Source: Clostridium sp. HBUAS56010
Lineage (GTDB): Bacteria; Bacillota; Clostridia; Lachnospirales; Lachnospiraceae
DNA length: 64,000 nt
NCBI RefSeq assembly: GCF_007115105.1
Contig: NZ_SULJ01000012.1
Location: forward strand, 62,001-126,000
Reading direction: 5' to 3'
The position numbers and the translations under genes are program-made. The notes beneath the pieces are model-generated. The model was given only the letters and a program-made list of their open reading frames with translations. It had not been told where the DNA came from and searched no databases. This document shows positions 1 to 9,061 of the stretch, piece by piece. Numbering within the stretch: position 1 is the first letter of the stretch; every line of letters starts with the position of its first letter.

Positions 1-63
1 GTGGCATATTCCAAAAAAGTTGCACATGCCATGGATGAATATATGAAGTCAAAAGAGGACTGA
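1..63 (+). CDS. C-terminal end of an unidentified protein (partial)
   Basis: An open frame enters the window at base 1 and stops with TGA at 61-63, giving the last 20 residues of a protein, rich in Lys and ending EYMKSKED. The next gene starts 5 bases later, so the two are probably co-transcribed. Too little is present to identify the family. Confidence 0.6.
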   Translation: MAYSKKVAHAMDEYMKSKED

Positions 64-68
64 TCCTG

Positions 69-977
69 ATGGATTACAGTAGTCTTATCAATCTTCAGGG
101 AATGCTTTTTCTTCTGGTTGCAGCAGGAATTATTCTCAGAAAGACGGGAATAATGCCAGAGAGCGCAAAGTCTGTTTTAACAGATCTGGTGATCTGGCTG
201 ATTCTTCCCTGCAACATTATCAGTTCTTTCTTTCTCCAGTTTAATCTGGAGATATTAAAAGGATTTCTGGTGATTCTCGTTATTGCCACGCTGATTCAGT
301 TTGGGTGTCTGATGATTGCCCGGACCTTTTATAACAGAGAATCTTCCGGAAGAAAAAAAGTGCTTCAATACGGAACCGTATGTTCCAATGCAGGTTTTAT
401 GGGCAATCCCATTGCAGAAGGCGTTTACGGAGCAGAAGGTCTTATGTATGCTTCCATATTTCTGGTTCCTCAGCGTATTGTCATGTGGTCGGCAGGGGTA
501 TCTTATTTCACAGAAAGCCCGAACCGAAAGGCAGTTGTAAAGAAGGTGTTGACACACCCCTGTATTATAGCTGTTTTTATCGGATTATTTTTTATGCTTA
601 CCCAATGGAGACTACCGGAATTTGTTGAGAATACCATAAGGAATATTGGTGGCTGTACCACTACCGTGTCCATGGTTTTAATAGGAACCATACTGGCAGA
701 AGTCAGGCCATCGTCTATGTTTGACCGGGCTATTGTGAAGTATACGGTTATCCGGCTTTTGTTCATTCCCCTTCTGGTGGTGGCAGCCTGCAGGCTGGTA
801 TCCGTAGATCCTCTCATTACAGGAGTGTCCGTACTTCTTACGGGAATGCCGGCTGGAAGTACCACAGCAATTCTGGCGGCAAAGTACGATGGAGATTATA
901 TTTTTGCGACAAAATGTGTGGTAGTGACCACACTGTTATCCTTAATTACCATCCCTTTCTGGTGTGTGGTTTTGTAA
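69..977 (+). CDS. AEC family transporter (auxin efflux carrier type)
   Basis: A 302-residue integral membrane protein with about ten hydrophobic segments, matching the length and layout of the AEC (PF03547) family, secondary carriers that move small organic anions such as malate or other carboxylates in bacteria. Visible family features are the N-terminal helix followed by the LILPCNIISSF segment, the central CSNAGFMGNPI segment (Asn-Gly-Phe-x-Gly-x-Pro is typical) and the C-terminal TGMPAGSTTAILA segment. A GAGGA ribosome site lies about 9 bases before the ATG. The substrate cannot be read from sequence. The gene ends in a strong terminator, so with the partial gene before it this forms a transcription unit separate from the adenosine deaminase gene. 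Confidence 0.85.
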   Translation: MDYSSLINLQGMLFLLVAAGIILRKTGIMPESAKSVLTDLVIWLILPCNIISSFFLQFNLEILKGFLVILVIATLIQFGCLMIARTFYNRESSGRKKVLQYGTVCSNAGFMGNPIAEGVYGAEGLMYASIFLVPQRIVMWSAGVSYFTESPNRKAVVKKVLTHPCIIAVFIGLFFMLTQWRLPEFVENTIRNIGGCTTTVSMVLIGTILAEVRPSSMFDRAIVKYTVIRLLFIPLLVVAACRLVSVDPLITGVSVLLTGMPAGSTTAILAAKYDGDYIFATKCVVVTTLLSLITIPFWCVVL

Positions 978-1009
978 AATGGCAGACGGTTTTATTCGTC
1001 TGCCATTTT
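976..1009 (+). terminator. Rho-independent terminator after the AEC transporter
   Basis: A perfect 13-bp stem (976-988 with 997-1009) and an 8-base loop. The stem begins with four A and ends with four T, so it could work on both strands. It overlaps the transporter stop codon. Confidence 0.85.
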
Positions 1010-1087
1010 CCGTGATTCAGAAAACCGATTGTTGACTGCTCCGGAATATGATAGAATATTTTTATTGAAGAAAAGGAGGGATCGTTG

Positions 1088-2080
1088 ATGAAACGACTCG
1101 AGACAGATTTACATTTGCATTTAGACGGATCCTTATCCCTTGATGTGATCAAACATCTGGCGGCTGAGACTGGATATGATTTTTTAGGACGGGAAATTAA
1201 AGAAAGTGTTTCTGTAGGAGATAATTGTGAAAGCCTGACAGACTATCTGAAATGTTTTGATTTACCAGGACAGCTTCTGCAGACCGAAGAAGCTTTGGAA
1301 CTGGCAGCAAAAGACTTAACAGAGCGTCTGGAAAAAGCGGGTGTGCTCTATGCGGAGATCCGGTTTGCGCCCCAGCTTCATATGCAGAAGGGACTGACCA
1401 AGGAAAAAGCGGTGGAAGCCGTAATCCGGGGAGTGGAAAAAGGAAGCGGACAATCTCCTTTTAAAGCTGGAATTTTACTCTGTTCTATGGTCAATGGATC
1501 GGACCGTGAGAATGAGGAGACATTTGAGATCGCCTCTTCTTATCTGGAAAAAGGAGTGGCAGGCGTGGATATTGCAGGTCCGGAAGGATTGCTGCCCATG
1601 AACCACTTTGAATCTCTGTTTCGAATCGCATATGAAAAAGACGTTCCTTTTACCATTCACGCAGGGGAATGCGGGGATAGTGAAAATATTAGAAAAGCAG
1701 TATCTTACGGTGCAAAGAGAATTGGTCATGGTTGTGCAGCCATTCACTCTGAATCATGTATGGAGCTTCTAAAAAAGGAAAAGATTACATTAGAGATGTG
1801 TGTAATCAGTAATTTGCAGACCAAGGCAGTTGCTTCCATCAAAGAGCACCCATTGAAGGCGTTTTATGACAGAGGCATCCGTGTAACTTATAACACGGAT
1901 AACATAACCGTTTCTGATACATCTCTGGAAAAGGAAGCAGAACTGATTAAGAAAAATATGGGATTTACCGAAGCAGATTTAAGGCAGATGAACCGTTATG
2001 CTCTGGAAGCAGCTTTTTTAAATGAGACAGAGAAAGAAAAAATAATTGCATTTTTCGACAATAATAACTATAATGAATGA
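1088..2080 (+). CDS. add: Adenosine deaminase
   Basis: A 330-residue amidohydrolase that converts adenosine (or deoxyadenosine) to inosine in purine salvage. Seen in sequence: the metal-binding HLHLDGS motif near residue 9, IHAGE with its His-Ala-Gly-Glu core around residue 190, the RIGHG motif, and NTDN near residue 276, where the family commonly shows TDDP. The first Asp (a metal ligand) is kept and the second is Asn; as far as I recall this is a recurrent variant in Firmicute deaminases, so substrate preference may differ slightly. I chose the ATG at 1088, seven bases after GGAGGG, over an in-frame TTG one codon earlier. It follows a strong terminator and precedes rel by 57 bases. Confidence 0.88.
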   Translation: MKRLETDLHLHLDGSLSLDVIKHLAAETGYDFLGREIKESVSVGDNCESLTDYLKCFDLPGQLLQTEEALELAAKDLTERLEKAGVLYAEIRFAPQLHMQKGLTKEKAVEAVIRGVEKGSGQSPFKAGILLCSMVNGSDRENEETFEIASSYLEKGVAGVDIAGPEGLLPMNHFESLFRIAYEKDVPFTIHAGECGDSENIRKAVSYGAKRIGHGCAAIHSESCMELLKKEKITLEMCVISNLQTKAVASIKEHPLKAFYDRGIRVTYNTDNITVSDTSLEKEAELIKKNMGFTEADLRQMNRYALEAAFLNETEKEKIIAFFDNNNYNE

Positions 2081-2137
2081 TAACTGCGTGTAAAAAAACG
2101 AGGAATACTGGGAATGCTACGAAAAAGGTGACGGTAT

Positions 2138-4462
2138 ATGGCGGACTATCCAATGGTAGATAAAGATAAGATGATAGCGATGGAAATGGAAAAAAGAGAA
2201 AAAGGAAGGCTGGATGCAGATTTAGAAGCGCCGGCAGATTTCACCAGCCCTGAAGTGCTGTATGAGGACCTGGTAAAAAGCATCAAGCGGTACCATCCTT
2301 CCGATGATCTGACCATGATAAAAAAGGCATATCAGATCGCATATGATGCGCATAAAGATCAGAAAAGGAAATCGGGTGAACCCTATATCATTCACCCTCT
2401 TTGTGTTGCGATTATTTTGGCAGATTTAGAGATGGATAAAGAAACCATAACAGCCGGTATTCTTCATGATGTAGTGGAAGACACCGTTATGACCCTTGAT
2501 GAGCTGAAAGCGGAATTCGGCGAGGAAGTGGCTCTTTTGGTGGACGGTGTTACGAAGCTGACTCAGATATCCTGGTCCATGGACAAGATGGAGCTTCAGG
2601 CAGAGAACCTGCGGAAGATGTTCCTTGCCATGGCAAAGGATATCCGGGTGATTATTATTAAACTGTCAGACCGGCTCCACAACATGCGTACGCTCCAGTA
2701 CATGAAACCGGAGAAGCAAAAGGACAAGGCAAGGGAAACCATGGAAATCTATGCTCCCATTGCCCACCGTCTTGGTATATCAAAGATTAAGATTGAACTG
2801 GATGATCTGTCTTTAAAATATCTGGACCCGGATACCTATTATGAACTGGCTGAGAAAATATCACTAAAAAAGGAAGCAAGGGAATACTTTGTAAAGAGCA
2901 TTGTCAGTGAAGTAGAGGAACATCTGCGCAATTCCGGAATAGAAGGGAAGGTAGATGGCCGTGTCAAACACTTTTTCAGCATTTATAAAAAGATGGTGAA
3001 TCAGAACAAGACGCTGGACCAGATCTATGATCTGTTTGCAGTCCGGATTATTGTGGAGAGTGTCAAGGATTGTTATGCAGCTCTTGGAGTCATCCATGAA
3101 CTGTATAAGCCTATTCCAGGACGGTTCAAAGACTACATTGCAATGCCGAAGCCTAACATGTACCAGTCTCTTCATACCACGTTAATTGGCAATAACGGGC
3201 AGCCTTTTGAGATTCAGATCCGTACTTATGAGATGCATCGCACCGCAGAATACGGAATTGCTGCACACTGGAAATATAAAGAGGGCGGCAGCGGACAGAT
3301 GGCAGCAGCGAGAGAAGAAGAAAAATTAAGCTGGCTGCGTCAGATCCTGGAATGGCAGAAGGATATGTCTGATAACATGGAATTTCTTAACATGGTAAAA
3401 GGCGATCTGGATCTGTTTTCTGATAGTGTTTACTGCTTTACTCCGTCAGGAGATGTGAAGAATCTTCCAAGCGGTTCCACTCCCATCGACTTTGCCTATT
3501 CCATTCACAGTGCAGTAGGAAATAAGATGGTAGGAGCCAGAGTCAATGGAAAGCTTGTCAATATTGAATATGTGATCCAGAACGGCGATCAGGTTGAGGT
3601 CATCACCTCCCAGAACAGCAAAGGTCCAAGCCGGGACTGGCTGAATATGGTAAAGAGCACCCAGGCAAAGAGTAAAATCAACCAGTGGTTTAAGACAGAA
3701 CTGAAGGAAGATAATATTCTTAAAGGGAAAGAGATGGTGGACCGTTACTGCAAGACAAAAGGAATTGTTTATTCCGATATAAACAAGCCGGAATATCAGG
3801 CCAAGGTCATGAAACGCTATGCGTTCAGGGACTGGGAATCGGTTCTTGCATCCATCGGGCACGGAGGCTTAAAAGAAGGCCAGGTCATCAATAAGATGAT
3901 TGATGAGCGGGACAAAAAACTGAAGAAGGAAGTTACGGACAATACCATTTTAAATGGGATTGAAGATATGAGTAACAAGCTGCCTATAAAAAGGCGCTCA
4001 GGAAGCGGGATTGTGGTAAAAGGCATCCACGATCTTGCCGTTCGTTTTTCCAAATGCTGCAGTCCGGTACCTGGGGATGAGATCGTTGGATTTGTAACCA
4101 GGGGAAGAGGAATTTCCATTCACCGAACGGATTGTGTGAACATTTTCAACCTGCCGGAAGATGAGAGAAACCGTCTTATTGATGCAGAGTGGCAGGAGCA
4201 GGAAGGCGACGATACCAAAGAACGGTATTCCACAGAAATCAAAATATTTGCCAATAACCGAATCGGCATGTTTGTTGATATATCAAAGGTGTTTACGGAG
4301 AGACAGATTGATATTACTTCCATGAACTCCCGAACCAACAAACAAGGCAAGGCTACCATCACCATGACCTTTGACATCCACGGTGTGGAGGAACTTGGAA
4401 AACTGGTTGATAAGCTGAGACAAATCGAGGGAGTTATAGACATTGAGAGGACTGCGGGATAA
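2138..4462 (+). CDS. relA: Bifunctional (p)ppGpp synthetase/hydrolase (Rel)
   Basis: A 774-residue long RSH enzyme that makes and degrades the stringent-response alarmone (p)ppGpp. Domains in order: an HD hydrolase domain (about residues 50-200) with ILHDVVEDT, indicating an intact hydrolase; the synthetase domain (about 250-370) with RVKHFFSIYKKM and EIQIRTYEMH; a TGS domain starting near residue 425 (VYCFTPSGD); a CC/zinc-finger-type region with FSKCCSPVPGD near residue 635; and a C-terminal ACT domain. Presence of both catalytic motifs and a single Rel layout is typical of Firmicutes. The ATG at 2138 follows AAAGGTGA. A short GC-rich hairpin overlaps its stop codon. Confidence 0.96.
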   Translation: MADYPMVDKDKMIAMEMEKREKGRLDADLEAPADFTSPEVLYEDLVKSIKRYHPSDDLTMIKKAYQIAYDAHKDQKRKSGEPYIIHPLCVAIILADLEMDKETITAGILHDVVEDTVMTLDELKAEFGEEVALLVDGVTKLTQISWSMDKMELQAENLRKMFLAMAKDIRVIIIKLSDRLHNMRTLQYMKPEKQKDKARETMEIYAPIAHRLGISKIKIELDDLSLKYLDPDTYYELAEKISLKKEAREYFVKSIVSEVEEHLRNSGIEGKVDGRVKHFFSIYKKMVNQNKTLDQIYDLFAVRIIVESVKDCYAALGVIHELYKPIPGRFKDYIAMPKPNMYQSLHTTLIGNNGQPFEIQIRTYEMHRTAEYGIAAHWKYKEGGSGQMAAAREEEKLSWLRQILEWQKDMSDNMEFLNMVKGDLDLFSDSVYCFTPSGDVKNLPSGSTPIDFAYSIHSAVGNKMVGARVNGKLVNIEYVIQNGDQVEVITSQNSKGPSRDWLNMVKSTQAKSKINQWFKTELKEDNILKGKEMVDRYCKTKGIVYSDINKPEYQAKVMKRYAFRDWESVLASIGHGGLKEGQVINKMIDERDKKLKKEVTDNTILNGIEDMSNKLPIKRRSGSGIVVKGIHDLAVRFSKCCSPVPGDEIVGFVTRGRGISIHRTDCVNIFNLPEDERNRLIDAEWQEQEGDDTKERYSTEIKIFANNRIGMFVDISKVFTERQIDITSMNSRTNKQGKATITMTFDIHGVEELGKLVDKLRQIEGVIDIERTAG

Positions 4463-4472
4463 CGCAGTTTTC
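4451..4472 (+). terminator. Weak intrinsic terminator overlapping the rel stop codon
   Basis: A six-bp stem ACTGCG/CGCAGT (4451-4456, 4463-4468) followed by TTTCTT. The rel stop codon lies in the loop. The stem is short, so read-through into the acyltransferase gene is likely. Confidence 0.4.
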
Positions 4473-4513
4473 TTAATTTATGCCGAAGAACCGGGATCGA
4501 AGGGAGAATTTGG

Positions 4514-5533
4514 ATGATACAGGGAGTTTATTATAATCCACATACGATCAGACAGGCAACGTTTTTCATGTTGCCGGTTCCAGGATCTGACCAGCAGTTT
4601 CCGCTGCTGCAGTTGGATACAGACAGCTATATTGTAGGTGCTGAGATCCAGTCCGGAATTAATTTTAACTACGGAGAAGGAGTTCATTGTATACAAATCG
4701 GCAGATATTCTGCGCTTGCAGAGAAGATAACATTCCTTGTTAATTTAAATCATGATTACAAATCAGTATATCAGGGAAGTCCCGGGTTTGCTCCAGGAAC
4801 AGCAAAAAGCAGACTGAGAAGGAAAGGTTCCGTTCTTATTCAGAATGATGTCTGGATTGGCCATGGAGCAACGATTTTAAGCGGAGTTACCATTCATAAC
4901 GGAGCCATTGTAGGCGCAGAAAGTGTGGTAACGAAGGAGGTTCCCCCCTATGCCATTGTAGCTGGGAATCCGGCAAAGATCATCGGATACCGGTTTGAAA
5001 AAGAGCAGAGAGAGGCATTGAATGCCATCGGCTGGTGGAACTGGGATTCCGATCTTTTGATGGAGCGGAGAGAGGATTTTGAAAAGCCAGTGGAATTGTT
5101 TATTAAAACTTATCAGGAAGAAGCAGACCGAATGTGGAATCAGGCAGTTCCCATTTATAGAAAAGAGGGGCGGAAGAATATTCTTCTTCTGATGGATGCG
5201 GAGGAACCTTTTCCAGTCTGGCCCAAAGTGTTGAATGAATACGTCTCTACACCAGGGCTGTGGTCCCAAACCAGACTTCTTCTTGGTATGTTTCCCCCGG
5301 CAGAGGAAAAGGGATACAGGCAGGTGGTGCTGGACTTTTTAAAGAATTTAAATAATCAGGAAGCGGAGATTATGATTCCAGAGGGAATCACAGAGGATAA
5401 TGTGAAGAATTTGTTTGCATCAGCCGATTACTTTGTTACCACAAGGCAGGAAAAGAATCTGTTGTGGACGGAATATGCCTGCCACTATGGAGCAGAGATA
5501 AGATACGGTACGGATATCCCTGTATTATCCTAA
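4514..5533 (+). CDS. CatB-like hexapeptide-repeat acyltransferase with an extra C-terminal domain
   Basis: A 339-residue protein. Residues about 30-170 form a left-handed beta-helix acyltransferase of the xenobiotic acetyltransferase type: hexapeptide turns are clear in QNDVWIGHGATILSGVTI, and the typical C-terminal signature AIVAGNPAKIIG follows. This fold transfers acetyl groups from acetyl-CoA, often to sugars or antibiotics. CatB-type enzymes are usually close to 210 residues; here about 120 more residues follow (from about 215), starting with KNILLLMDAEEPFPVWPKV, with alternating helices and strands that vaguely recall half of a glycosyltransferase Rossmann domain. I do not recognise that part. 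An AAGGGAG ribosome site precedes the ATG. Acceptor unknown. Confidence 0.75.
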   Translation: MIQGVYYNPHTIRQATFFMLPVPGSDQQFPLLQLDTDSYIVGAEIQSGINFNYGEGVHCIQIGRYSALAEKITFLVNLNHDYKSVYQGSPGFAPGTAKSRLRRKGSVLIQNDVWIGHGATILSGVTIHNGAIVGAESVVTKEVPPYAIVAGNPAKIIGYRFEKEQREALNAIGWWNWDSDLLMERREDFEKPVELFIKTYQEEADRMWNQAVPIYRKEGRKNILLLMDAEEPFPVWPKVLNEYVSTPGLWSQTRLLLGMFPPAEEKGYRQVVLDFLKNLNNQEAEIMIPEGITEDNVKNLFASADYFVTTRQEKNLLWTEYACHYGAEIRYGTDIPVLS

Positions 5534-5575
5534 AGGGTGAAATACATAGAGACTATAAAAGCTAGGAGAGAAGAT

Positions 5576-6220
5576 ATGAGTGATTTCAGAATAAAGACAT
5601 ATCCGGTAGGTCAGATCGGCACCAATTGCTATGTGGTTTACAGGGAGACCTGTAAAAAGGCAGTTATCATAGATCCTGGTGCACAGGGCGGTGATATTGC
5701 AGACCATTTAAAAGAACTTTCGGTAACTCCCGAGGCGATTTTTCTGACTCATGGACATTTTGACCATATTTTAGGAATTGAGGAACTGAAAAGAGAGTAT
5801 CCCGGAATTCCTGTTTATGCAGGAGACCAGGAAAAAGACCTTTTGTCCAATCCATCCATCAATTTGTCTGCAGGTTTTGGAGAAGCTTATTCCGTTCATG
5901 CGGATCAATATCTGGAAGACGGTGCCAGTGTAAAAGCAGGAGAGATCTCTTTTAAAGTGCTGCATACTCCTGGTCATACGAAAGGTTCTGTCTGCTATCT
6001 GATTCAGGACGAGGACGTTTTGATCAGCGGAGATACGCTTTTTCTGGAATCACTGGGCAGGACTGATTTCCCTACCGGAGATCAGTCCATGATTATAAAA
6101 TCCATTAGAGAACGTCTTTTCCCACTTCCTGGTGATACTCTTGTCTATCCGGGACATGGAGATATGACAACCATTGGACATGAAAAAACATATAACCCGG
6201 TTGCATTGTACAGAGGATAA
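5576..6220 (+). CDS. Metallo-beta-lactamase-fold hydrolase (glyoxalase II-like)
   Basis: A 214-residue MBL-fold protein with the canonical metal ligands: THGHFDHI (HxHxDH) near residue 62, HTPGHTKGS near residue 135, SGDTLF near 155 and a final GHG near 190. Proteins of this size and motif set are often hydroxyacylglutathione hydrolase-like thioesterases; the physiological substrate in thiol-poor Clostridia is uncertain. The frame is open from a GTG at 5537, but the ATG at 5576 is preceded by AGGAGAG at 5-base spacing and starts the conserved fold directly. It is followed after 10 bases by hemZ, so they are probably co-transcribed. Confidence 0.85.
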   Translation: MSDFRIKTYPVGQIGTNCYVVYRETCKKAVIIDPGAQGGDIADHLKELSVTPEAIFLTHGHFDHILGIEELKREYPGIPVYAGDQEKDLLSNPSINLSAGFGEAYSVHADQYLEDGASVKAGEISFKVLHTPGHTKGSVCYLIQDEDVLISGDTLFLESLGRTDFPTGDQSMIIKSIRERLFPLPGDTLVYPGHGDMTTIGHEKTYNPVALYRG

Positions 6221-6230
6221 GGATGAGAAT

Positions 6231-7685
6231 ATGATCGCATTAATACTTGATGACCAGTCCTTTGAACAGGATATCAGAGAACTGCTGATGGCATTTTACC
6301 CAGGAGAGAGTTTTTTACATGAGGAAGACCAAAGCCAGGAATTCCACCTGCTGGTTCACAGCCTTACAAAAGAAGACAGTTTTTTTCTTTCTATTAAAGA
6401 CATGGAAAAAGAAGTGGAGTGTTCCGATACCGTAATTGTGGATTTTTCCGATCGGTTTGAGACCAAGAACCGGATTAAGCGGATGCTCTATCTCATTGCA
6501 AATAAATTAACAAAAAAAACACTGCCATGGGGAACTTTAACAGGAATCCGCCCTACAAAGATTGCCATGGGAAAGCTGATGGAGTATGATAGAGAGGAAG
6601 AGGTTGCCGCTTATTTAAAGGAAACCTATCTTGCCAGCGATGCTAAAATCAGTTTGAGTATGGAGATTGCAAAGAGAGAGATGGAACTTTTATCCGGCAT
6701 TGATTATGTTCATGGATACAGTCTGTATATAGGAATTCCATTTTGCCCAACAACCTGTCTTTACTGCTCCTTTACCTCATTTCCCATAGCACAGTGGGAA
6801 AAACGGATGGAAGAATATCTGGAAGCTTTGTTTAAGGAGATGGATTATACGGCAGCAAAGATGGCAGGCAGATCCTTAGATACTGTCTACATTGGCGGAG
6901 GAACGCCAACCTCTCTTTCTGCTATGCACTTAGACCGCTTGATCGGCAGATTAAAAGAAACGTTTGATTTTCGCACGGTAAAGGAATTTACAGTGGAAGC
7001 GGGAAGACCGGACAGCATTACACAAGATAAGTTAAAGGTTCTGAAAAACCACGGAGTAAGCCGGATCTCCATCAATCCCCAGACCATGAAAGAGGAGACT
7101 CTTTCCTTAATTGGAAGAAGGCATTCTGTGGACATGGTAAAAGAGCAGTTTGCTTTAGCAAGATCTCTGGGCTTTGATAATATCAATATGGATTTAATCA
7201 TCGGACTTCCAGAAGAGGATTTAGAGGATGTGCGCCATACCATGGAAGAGATAAAAGCTTTGGGACCGGACAGCATTACGGTTCATTCCCTCGCAATAAA
7301 ACGGGCAGCAAGGCTTACCATGTTTAAGGAGAAGTATGGAGATTTAAAAATCACAGGAACTCAGGAGATGATTGATCTGACTGCAGCCTATGCCAGGGAG
7401 ATGGGACAGGTTCCCTATTATCTATACCGGCAGAAGAATATGGCAGGCAATTTTGAGAACGTTGGGTATTCCAAGCCAGGGAAAGCCTGCATTTATAACA
7501 TTTTGATTATGGAAGAAAAGCAGACCATTGTTGCACTTGGAGCAGGAACCAGCACCAAAGTTGTGTTTCCGTCAGAGAACCGGTTAGAACGGGTAGAGAA
7601 TGTGAAAGACGTGGATCAGTATATAAAAAGGATTGATGAAATGTTGGAAAGAAAAGAAAAAATGCTTGCAAAATTGGAAATGTAA
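6231..7685 (+). CDS. hemZ: HemZ-type radical SAM protein (coproporphyrinogen dehydrogenase-like)
   Basis: A 484-residue radical SAM protein. The cluster motif CPTTCLYC is at about residue 175, preceded by GYSLYIGIPF, and is followed by YIGGGTPTSL and an EAGRPDS segment as in the HemN/HemZ family. The roughly 170-residue N-terminal extension before the radical SAM core is the HemZ layout, as opposed to HemN or HemW. HemZ is linked to oxygen-independent coproporphyrinogen III oxidation, though in non-haem-making Clostridia the real reaction is unsettled. The frame is open from a TTG at 6174 inside the previous gene; I use the ATG at 6231, which lies 10 bases after that gene's stop. Confidence 0.85.
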   Translation: MIALILDDQSFEQDIRELLMAFYPGESFLHEEDQSQEFHLLVHSLTKEDSFFLSIKDMEKEVECSDTVIVDFSDRFETKNRIKRMLYLIANKLTKKTLPWGTLTGIRPTKIAMGKLMEYDREEEVAAYLKETYLASDAKISLSMEIAKREMELLSGIDYVHGYSLYIGIPFCPTTCLYCSFTSFPIAQWEKRMEEYLEALFKEMDYTAAKMAGRSLDTVYIGGGTPTSLSAMHLDRLIGRLKETFDFRTVKEFTVEAGRPDSITQDKLKVLKNHGVSRISINPQTMKEETLSLIGRRHSVDMVKEQFALARSLGFDNINMDLIIGLPEEDLEDVRHTMEEIKALGPDSITVHSLAIKRAARLTMFKEKYGDLKITGTQEMIDLTAAYAREMGQVPYYLYRQKNMAGNFENVGYSKPGKACIYNILIMEEKQTIVALGAGTSTKVVFPSENRLERVENVKDVDQYIKRIDEMLERKEKMLAKLEM

Positions 7686-7737
7686 TTTACAATAGAGGCA
7701 GGATCTGGTTATAAAATGAGAAAACGGAGTGAATAAA

Positions 7738-8997
7738 ATGGCATTGAAAAAGAAACCGGTTACCGGAATGAAAGACATTCTCCCCGCAGAGATGCAGGTG
7801 CGTGAATATGTGATGAAACAGATACGCGAAACCTACCAGACATTTGGATTTCATTCCATTGAGACTCCCTGTGTGGAGCATATTGAGAATCTCTCCAGCA
7901 AACAGGGGGGAGACAACGAGAAGCTGATCTTTAAGATCATGAAACGCGGTGAAAAGTTAGATTTAGAACATGCAGAAGAAGAGAATGATCTGGTCGATGG
8001 CGGACTTCGCTATGATCTGACCGTTCCTCTTTCCAGATATTATTCCAACAATGCAGCAGGTCTTCCTTCTCCATTTAAATCCCTGCAGATGGGAAGCGTA
8101 TGGAGAGCTGACCGTCCCCAGAAAGGGCGTTTCAGACAGTTTGTACAATGCGACATTGATATTCTTGGAGATGGCACAAGATTAGCGGAGATTGAACTGA
8201 TCCTGGCAACTACCACGCTCCTTGGCAAGATTGGATTTCACGGTTATACGGTTCGGATCAATGACCGGAATATCTTAAAAGGGATGGCGGCGTACTGCGG
8301 TTTTCCAGAAGAATCATACGATCAGGTATTTATTATTCTGGATAAGATGGACAAGATTGGCATGGATGGAGTCGCAAAAGAACTTTCTGAAGCAGGATAC
8401 GAAGAGGAAAAGATTAAGAAGTATCTGGCTCTCTTTGAATCAGCAACGAAAGACGCCAAAGGTGTCCGTGGTCTTGGTGCAACCTTAAAAGAAGTAATGG
8501 ACCCGGAACAGGCGGAGAATCTGGCTTCTATTATTGACAGCGTAGAGGAGATATCCACCAGTCAGTTTACCATGGAGTTTGACCCTACTCTTGTCAGAGG
8601 AATGTCTTATTATACGGGAACTATTTTTGAAATCCAGGTAGATGGATTCCCGGGATCAGTAGGCGGCGGCGGACGCTACGATAAGATGATCGGGAAGTTT
8701 ACCGGTATGGACACACCTGCCTGCGGATTTTCCATTGGATTTGAACGGATTATTACCATATTAATGGAGAATGGTTTCACAGTGCCAGGCAGCAATGAAA
8801 AAATGGCTTATTTAATTGAAAAAGGAGTAAGCAATCAGATCATCAGCCAGGCAATGAAAGAAGCCATGGAAGAACGTTCAAAGGGTGTGACGGTTCTGGT
8901 TTCCCAGATGAACAAGAATAAAAAGTTTCAGAAGGAAAATCTCATCAGCGAAGGATACACCCAGTTTAAGGAATTTTATAAAGAAGGATTGAAATAA
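7738..8997 (+). CDS. hisS: Histidine-tRNA ligase
   Basis: A 419-residue class II aminoacyl-tRNA synthetase that charges tRNA-His. Seen: the N-terminal GMKDILP segment common to HisRS, motif 2 region GRFRQFVQCDIDILG near residue 120, the HisRS signature around SYYTGTIFE near residue 285, and the GGGGRYDKM and CGFSIGFERI motif 3 region. A short anticodon-binding domain ends the protein. I use the ATG at 7738, eight bases after CGGAG, rather than the GTG three codons earlier. No T-box leader is visible before it. aspS follows after 64 bases, a pairing common in Firmicutes. Confidence 0.95.
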   Translation: MALKKKPVTGMKDILPAEMQVREYVMKQIRETYQTFGFHSIETPCVEHIENLSSKQGGDNEKLIFKIMKRGEKLDLEHAEEENDLVDGGLRYDLTVPLSRYYSNNAAGLPSPFKSLQMGSVWRADRPQKGRFRQFVQCDIDILGDGTRLAEIELILATTTLLGKIGFHGYTVRINDRNILKGMAAYCGFPEESYDQVFIILDKMDKIGMDGVAKELSEAGYEEEKIKKYLALFESATKDAKGVRGLGATLKEVMDPEQAENLASIIDSVEEISTSQFTMEFDPTLVRGMSYYTGTIFEIQVDGFPGSVGGGGRYDKMIGKFTGMDTPACGFSIGFERIITILMENGFTVPGSNEKMAYLIEKGVSNQIISQAMKEAMEERSKGVTVLVSQMNKNKKFQKENLISEGYTQFKEFYKEGLK

Positions 8998-9061
8998 AGA
9001 GACAGGAGGAATACCCAGGCATAGCAGTGTGCCGGAATATATGGGTAGAAAAGAGAAGAAT

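Noticed and set aside
1863-1930. Adenosine deaminase with TDN in place of TDDP as an inactive enzyme
   Set aside because: All metal ligands are present and the variant is, to my knowledge, recurrent in Firmicute members, so it is not evidence of inactivity.
7686-9061. T-box leader before hisS or aspS
   Set aside because: The gaps are short (52 and 64 bases) and contain neither a T-box sequence nor a terminator.
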